DNA of 64,000 nt from Pedobacter sp. ISL-64. GTDB taxonomy: Bacteria > Bacteroidota > Bacteroidia > Sphingobacteriales > Sphingobacteriaceae. Location: assembly GCF_018613605.1 (NCBI RefSeq), contig NZ_JAGGPU010000006.1:42409-106408 (forward strand), in the 5' to 3' direction. The notes under the pieces were generated by a model. It ran no database searches. It had not been told where the DNA came from and worked only from the letters and a program-made list of their open reading frames with translations. A program made the position numbers and the translations under genes. Numbering within the stretch: the stretch's first letter is position 1; every line of letters begins with the position of its first letter. This document shows, piece after piece, positions 63,985 to 64,000 of the stretch.

Positions 63985-64000
63985 CGTCATTGCGAGGCAC
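63985..64000. repeat. Left end of another GTCAT element, cut by the window edge
   Basis: CGTCATTGCGAGGCAC equals the first 16 bases of the 84-bp element inside the GH2 gene. The rest is outside the window. Confidence 0.6.

Noticed and set aside
1..64000. tRNA, rRNA, prophage or integrative element
   Set aside because: No cloverleaf, rRNA segment, integrase, transposase or phage gene was recognised.

Overview
The window looks like a chromosomal segment of a Bacteroidota soil or plant-associated bacterium, most likely Sphingobacteriaceae (Pedobacter or a close relative). The grounds are a SusC/SusD pair, many Sec and lipoprotein signals, promoters with the TAnnTTTG -7 element, A/T-rich leaders in place of Shine-Dalgarno sites, and a long run of plant-polysaccharide genes. 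No rRNA, tRNA, CRISPR array, prophage or transposase gene was seen.

Layout. 1-4.5 kb: the end of a SusC gene, a SusD-like lipoprotein and a Tat-exported Gfo/Idh/MocA oxidoreductase. 4.6-10.3 kb: an ABC exporter, two tandem paralogous lipoproteins, a frameshifted VOC gene, a RibD/DHFR-like reductase and an AraC regulator. 11-15 kb: an operon of GntP permease, RidA, D-threonine-aldolase-like PLP enzyme and membrane dipeptidase, probably for D-amino acids or dipeptides. 15.1-16.2 kb: cupin and VOC genes. 16.1-20.6 kb: a tandem array of five unrecognised secreted paralogues (one truncated), downstream of a lipoprotein and an HEXXH protein that are one reading frame cut by a single TAA. 20.9-26.1 kb: two cell-envelope proteins and an esterase. 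26.3-30.5 kb: araB, araD and araA for L-arabinose.

31.4-64 kb is one large carbohydrate locus, almost all on the minus strand, with a divergent IclR regulator. It encodes two GH78-type proteins, a GH106 protein, a GH127 beta-L-arabinofuranosidase, a GH2 enzyme, a GH43-like propeller protein, a DUF5703 protein, a sialate-O-acetylesterase-like enzyme, FucP-type and SSS-type transporters, and a zinc alcohol dehydrogenase with an SDR. This suits rhamnose- and arabinose-rich pectin or arabinogalactan, and the arabinose released could feed the nearby ara genes. The locus has no SusC/SusD of its own.

The most unusual part is 45.0-51.9 kb. Two class III CoA-transferases are each overlapped by a gene for a solute-binding-protein fold that has no signal peptide and no ABC permease. 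A MaoC hydratase and a Gfo/Idh/MocA oxidoreductase follow. I read this as a candidate undescribed cytoplasmic CoA-dependent pathway tied to plant-glycan use.

Intergenic gaps, mainly beyond 28 kb, are packed with short inverted-repeat elements with GTCAT...ATGAC ends. One 84-bp copy lies in frame inside the start of the GH2 gene. A larger dispersed repeat occurs as two opposed copies at 30.9 and 45.7 kb.
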